Source: JBCDCB01 sp039182735
GTDB lineage: Bacteria; Planctomycetota; Phycisphaerae; Phycisphaerales; UBA1924
Reading direction: 5' to 3'
Assembly: GCA_039182735.1 (NCBI GenBank)
Contig: JBCDCB010000009.1
Span: 1 to 64,000 of the forward strand
DNA length: 64,000 nt
Shown here in pieces: positions 58,901 to 64,000 of this stretch. Numbering within the stretch: position 1 is the first letter of the stretch; the number at the start of each line of letters is the position of its first letter. The translations under genes were made by a program, and so were the position numbers. The notes under the pieces were generated by a model. It worked only from the letters and a program-made list of their open reading frames with translations. It searched no databases and was not told where the DNA came from.

Positions 58901-59800
58901 GAAGCCAACCGCAAGGAGCGCGAGCGCAAGCTGGCGCACATGAAGCGTGGCGATGAGCTGCCGTCCGGCGTGCTCGATATGGTCAAGATCTACCTCGCCA
59001 CCAAGCGCCAGCTCTCGGTTGGCGACAAGATGGCCGGGCGTCACGGCAACAAGGGCGTCATCGCCCGCATCGTTCCCGAAGAGGACATGCCCTTCCTCGA
59101 AGACGGCACGCCCGTCGATGTGCTGCTCAACCCGCTCGGCGTGCCGAGCCGCATGAACGTCGGGCAGATCCTCGAAACACACTTGGGCTACGCGGCGCAG
59201 ATCCTCGGGTTCCAGGCGGTCACGCCCGTCTTCGACGGCGCGACCGAGCAGGAAGTGCACGACTCGCTCGCCGAGGCGAACGAGTACGTGGATGCCGTCC
59301 TCGCCAAGCACGAAGAAGAGGGCACGCACCCGCACCACCGCGCGCTGCTCGCCAAGATGCCCGCCGGCGGCAAGATCCAGCTCTACGACGGGCGCACCGG
59401 TGAGCCCTTCAAGCAGCGCACCACCGTGGGCTACATGTACCTGCTCAAGCTGCACCACCTCGTGGACGACAAGATCCACGCGCGTGCGACGGGCCCGTAC
59501 TCGCTCATCACGCAGCAGCCCCTCGGCGGCAAGAGCCGCACCGGCGGGCAGCGCTTCGGCGAGATGGAAGTGTGGGGCCTCGAAGCCTACGGCGCCGCGT
59601 ACATCCTGCAGGAACTCCTCACCGTCAAGTCCGACGACGTCGAGGGGCGCACCAAGATCTACGAGTCGATGGTCAAGGGCGCGAACACGCTCGAAGCCGG
59701 CATGCCCGTCGCCTTCGACGTGCTCTGCAACGAGCTCAAGGGCCTCGGCATGAACGTCACCATGGAGAAGGGCAACTTCGAGAGCGCCGCGCTGCTCTGA
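55985..59800 (+). CDS. rpoB: RNA polymerase beta subunit
   Basis: A 1271-residue catalytic subunit. The rifampicin region near residue 460 reads FGRSELSQVVDQTNPLSSLV then HERRLSALGPGG; the Asp, His and Ser commonly mutated in resistant strains are all present, so sensitivity is expected, although two neighbouring residues (Val-Val for Phe-Met) are unusual. Other blocks are YGRVCPIETPEGTNIGLI, FNTFDGYNFEDAIVISQRLV (active-site Glu/Asp), KMAGRHGNKGVIARIVPEED and the C-terminal GGQRFGEMEVWGLEAYGAAY. It is followed 39 nt later by a lipoprotein gene rather than by rpoC. Confidence 0.98.
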   Translation: MPARSVRNFSKRGDGVSVPDLTAVQTDAYDRFLQLDFEPKERNPLIGLESLLREVFPIKSYDETMSLEYAYYLLEEPRYTHDECRELRLTYGRPFRVCLRLNRDNHADLPEEEIYLGEIPIMMGGGEFVVNGAERVIVSQLHRSPGVDFSIVSSEADRPLHSARIIPERGSWIELEVTKKDVLAMRIDQSTRLAATTFLRCLDESIASTAAVLSLFYEISEVKCADLRAEDYAAETLFDPETGEELVHVGRQIGEEHLAAVLESAIDKARVIRNPSDPLILNTVAEEKLEQFAEVAEDEYEAALLKIYTRLRPGNPPQVDKAKQLFVEKFLDDNRYRLGKVGRFRINRKFDLNINETEMFVSATDFLRVVQYILDLRSKRPDPKTGRPVAQVDDIDHLGNRRLRTLDELAVEEIRKGFLKLRRTVQERMSVREPEEVTKIADLVNSKSISSAIDFFFGRSELSQVVDQTNPLSSLVHERRLSALGPGGLNRTRGGFEVRDVHISHYGRVCPIETPEGTNIGLICSLGIFSEIDEYGFLITPYRKVSAGEVTDEVVKLRADEEMKAVFAPCEALTPDGKLTQGNVLARVDGELAEVSNNEVEYVDVAPKQIVGVSAALIPFLEHDDANRALMGSNMQRQAVPLIKVDPPLVGTGMEKDVGMNSGMVIRAKRAGTVTYVDAERVIVDNADEYELRKYVGLNERTCLNQKPVVTPGQTVEQGQILADGASTKMGELAIGKNALVAFNTFDGYNFEDAIVISQRLVKDDTFTSIHIESFDVEIRETKLGREEFTRDIPNVSEKMLRNLDEHGIIRTGARVMPGDILVGKVSPKSKSELTPEEKLLHAIFGRAGEDVKNDSLELPSGKSGIVIGAKRFSRRVHMTEEQKKLLKRDMDAYGEEMDQKVIAIFRQMVAAINEVTGTELVDPSTRQKVGVSDIPEVILEQIENFSLDWIKGSKDAKAAGETIRGQFWPRIEANRKERERKLAHMKRGDELPSGVLDMVKIYLATKRQLSVGDKMAGRHGNKGVIARIVPEEDMPFLEDGTPVDVLLNPLGVPSRMNVGQILETHLGYAAQILGFQAVTPVFDGATEQEVHDSLAEANEYVDAVLAKHEEEGTHPHHRALLAKMPAGGKIQLYDGRTGEPFKQRTTVGYMYLLKLHHLVDDKIHARATGPYSLITQQPLGGKSRTGGQRFGEMEVWGLEAYGAAYILQELLTVKSDDVEGRTKIYESMVKGANTLEAGMPVAFDVLCNELKGLGMNVTMEKGNFESAALL

Positions 59801-59839
59801 GCAGCCATCGCTCCGACGGAGCAGGGAGAAGACCGCGAC

Positions 59840-60553
59840 ATGGCACGCACCCGCATGCTTCACAACCTGTCGATGTTCGCCGGCGCACTCGCCGTCGCGT
59901 CGATGCTCAGCGCCTGCGGCGGCGGCTCTTCCGAGCCCGCCGACAACGACGCATCGGGCAGCGACGCCCAGGCGTCCGCCGCCCCGCCCGAGAACGCCTC
60001 GCCCAGCGCGTCGGGCGAAGGTGCCTCGATGCCGGCGTCCGCGACGGGCGACGAGATCCCGACGCAGGCGACCTCCGCCGGTGCCGTGCAGCTCTTCATC
60101 GACGCGATGCGCGAGGGCGACTACGAGTCCGCCAAGCTGATCTGCCACCCGCAGGCGCTGGGGCAGGACAAGCTCGACACGATGCAGCGGTCGATCGAGC
60201 AGATGGAAGAGGCACGCGAGAACACCGCCGCCGCCGGTGCCGACGACGCGCAGGTCGCCGAGCTCGACGCCACCATTCAGCTGCTCCGCGTGACGTTCAC
60301 GAACCCGTGGCAGAACGTGGAGGCGCGCAAGGTGGTCGAGCAGGGCGACAAGGCGCGGTACCACCTCTCGTTCGCCGTCGCCGATGCACCGGGCGGGCGC
60401 GCGTCGCGCGCAATCGACGTCTTCGAGATCGACGAGGCCTGGTTCGTATTCATCCCCGAGTGGGTGGACATCCCGCTCTCGCAGATCATGTCCGACCCCG
60501 CCAACGACGACGGGGAACAACCGACCGGCGACGCCGCCCCGACCGACGGCTGA
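59840..60553 (+). CDS. Lipoprotein gene inserted between rpoB and rpoC
   Basis: A 237-residue protein with a lipoprotein signal (SMFAGALAVASMLSAC, Cys26). A Ser/Ala/Glu-rich linker runs over about 27-75, then a globular domain about 78-215 of NTF2-like/DUF4878 appearance: VQLFIDAMREGDYESAKLIC, paired helices, then strands KARYHLSFAVADAPGGRASR and IDEAWFVFIPEWVDIPL. A GGAGAAGA ribosome site precedes the ATG. It is expected to be tethered to a membrane outside the cytoplasm, with no obvious link to transcription, yet its only apparent promoter is that of the rpoB operon. The fold guess is tentative. Confidence 0.7.
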   Translation: MARTRMLHNLSMFAGALAVASMLSACGGGSSEPADNDASGSDAQASAAPPENASPSASGEGASMPASATGDEIPTQATSAGAVQLFIDAMREGDYESAKLICHPQALGQDKLDTMQRSIEQMEEARENTAAAGADDAQVAELDATIQLLRVTFTNPWQNVEARKVVEQGDKARYHLSFAVADAPGGRASRAIDVFEIDEAWFVFIPEWVDIPLSQIMSDPANDDGEQPTGDAAPTDG

Positions 60554-60650
60554 GCACCACGACACCCACCGATCCCCGCGTCCGCGCCGCAAGCCGCTGG
60601 CAGCAGACGCACCAAACCGATCGACTTTCCTCCACGAGGAGCGACGACCC

Positions 60651-64000
<3,350 letters not shown>

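Overview
The window is a GC-rich (about two-thirds G+C) chromosomal segment from a bacterium of the Planctomycetota, most likely class Phycisphaerae. This is inferred from four things: an ECF sigma factor next to a Ser/Thr kinase with a repeat-rich C-terminal half, a C-terminal zinc ribbon of the C..CxYDL...CPECG type, secreted proteins ending in dockerin-like 'DxDGxGxTxTADITxVVSNLG' repeats, and two proteins resembling families known from chlamydiae (an OmcB-like cysteine-containing lipoprotein and an Hc1-like small histone). No ribosomal RNA, insertion sequence, integrase or CRISPR array is visible.

Layout. 1-11.7 kb: purM, a TPR-like secreted protein, a dipeptide-type binding protein with one permease, slyX, a PagL-like outer-membrane protein, galE, a DUF368 (PopT-type) membrane protein and a zinc-ribbon membrane protein. 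11.8-15.0 kb: a haem-binding chemoreceptor and a DUF444 vWA protein. 15.0-21.1 kb: an F-type ATP synthase operon (atpZ, an atpI-like gene, atpB, atpE, atpF, atpH, a SIMPL-domain gene, atpA) that ends at a strong terminator before any atpG, atpD or atpC. 21.2-26.8 kb: secreted proteins (FG-GAP-like, OmcB-like DUF11 lipoprotein, pentahaem cytochrome). 27-32 kb: ftsK with an acidic tail, a UbiA-like membrane enzyme and a sugar-nucleotide epimerase.

32.06-37.2 kb is the most accessory-looking part. It has a lower-GC feel, an XRE regulator with a dyad at its start, a small unknown gene, a large kinase and an ECF sigma factor whose 5' end is abnormal. It lies between tRNA-Gln(CTG) and a degenerate copy of the 3' half of the same tRNA in the same orientation, which is the geometry left by tRNA-targeted integration.

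37.3-46.1 kb: a complete CUT1-type ABC importer (binding protein, two permeases, ATPase), ymdB, a GNAT acetyltransferase and a DegT-type aminotransferase. 46.1-52.2 kb (minus strand): ftsW, murG, a small unknown protein, a GGDEF protein, the Hc1-like histone, a FabZ-like dehydratase and manA. 52.2-64 kb: an unknown His/Tyr/Arg-rich secreted protein and then rplK-rplA-rplJ-rplL-rpoB-[lipoprotein]-rpoC, with rpoC running off the window.

A recurring signal across the window is a -10-like hexamer (TAGACT, TACCCT, GATACT, TAGGAT) ending exactly 6 nt before the start codon of five genes with little or no Shine-Dalgarno sequence, which suggests leaderless transcripts. The best candidates for something new are this start pattern, the tRNA-bounded regulatory segment, the SIMPL and lipoprotein genes placed inside the core atp and rpoBC operons, and the OmcB-like and Hc1-like genes. 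Calls rest on reading the translations and on remembered family motifs; no database search was run.
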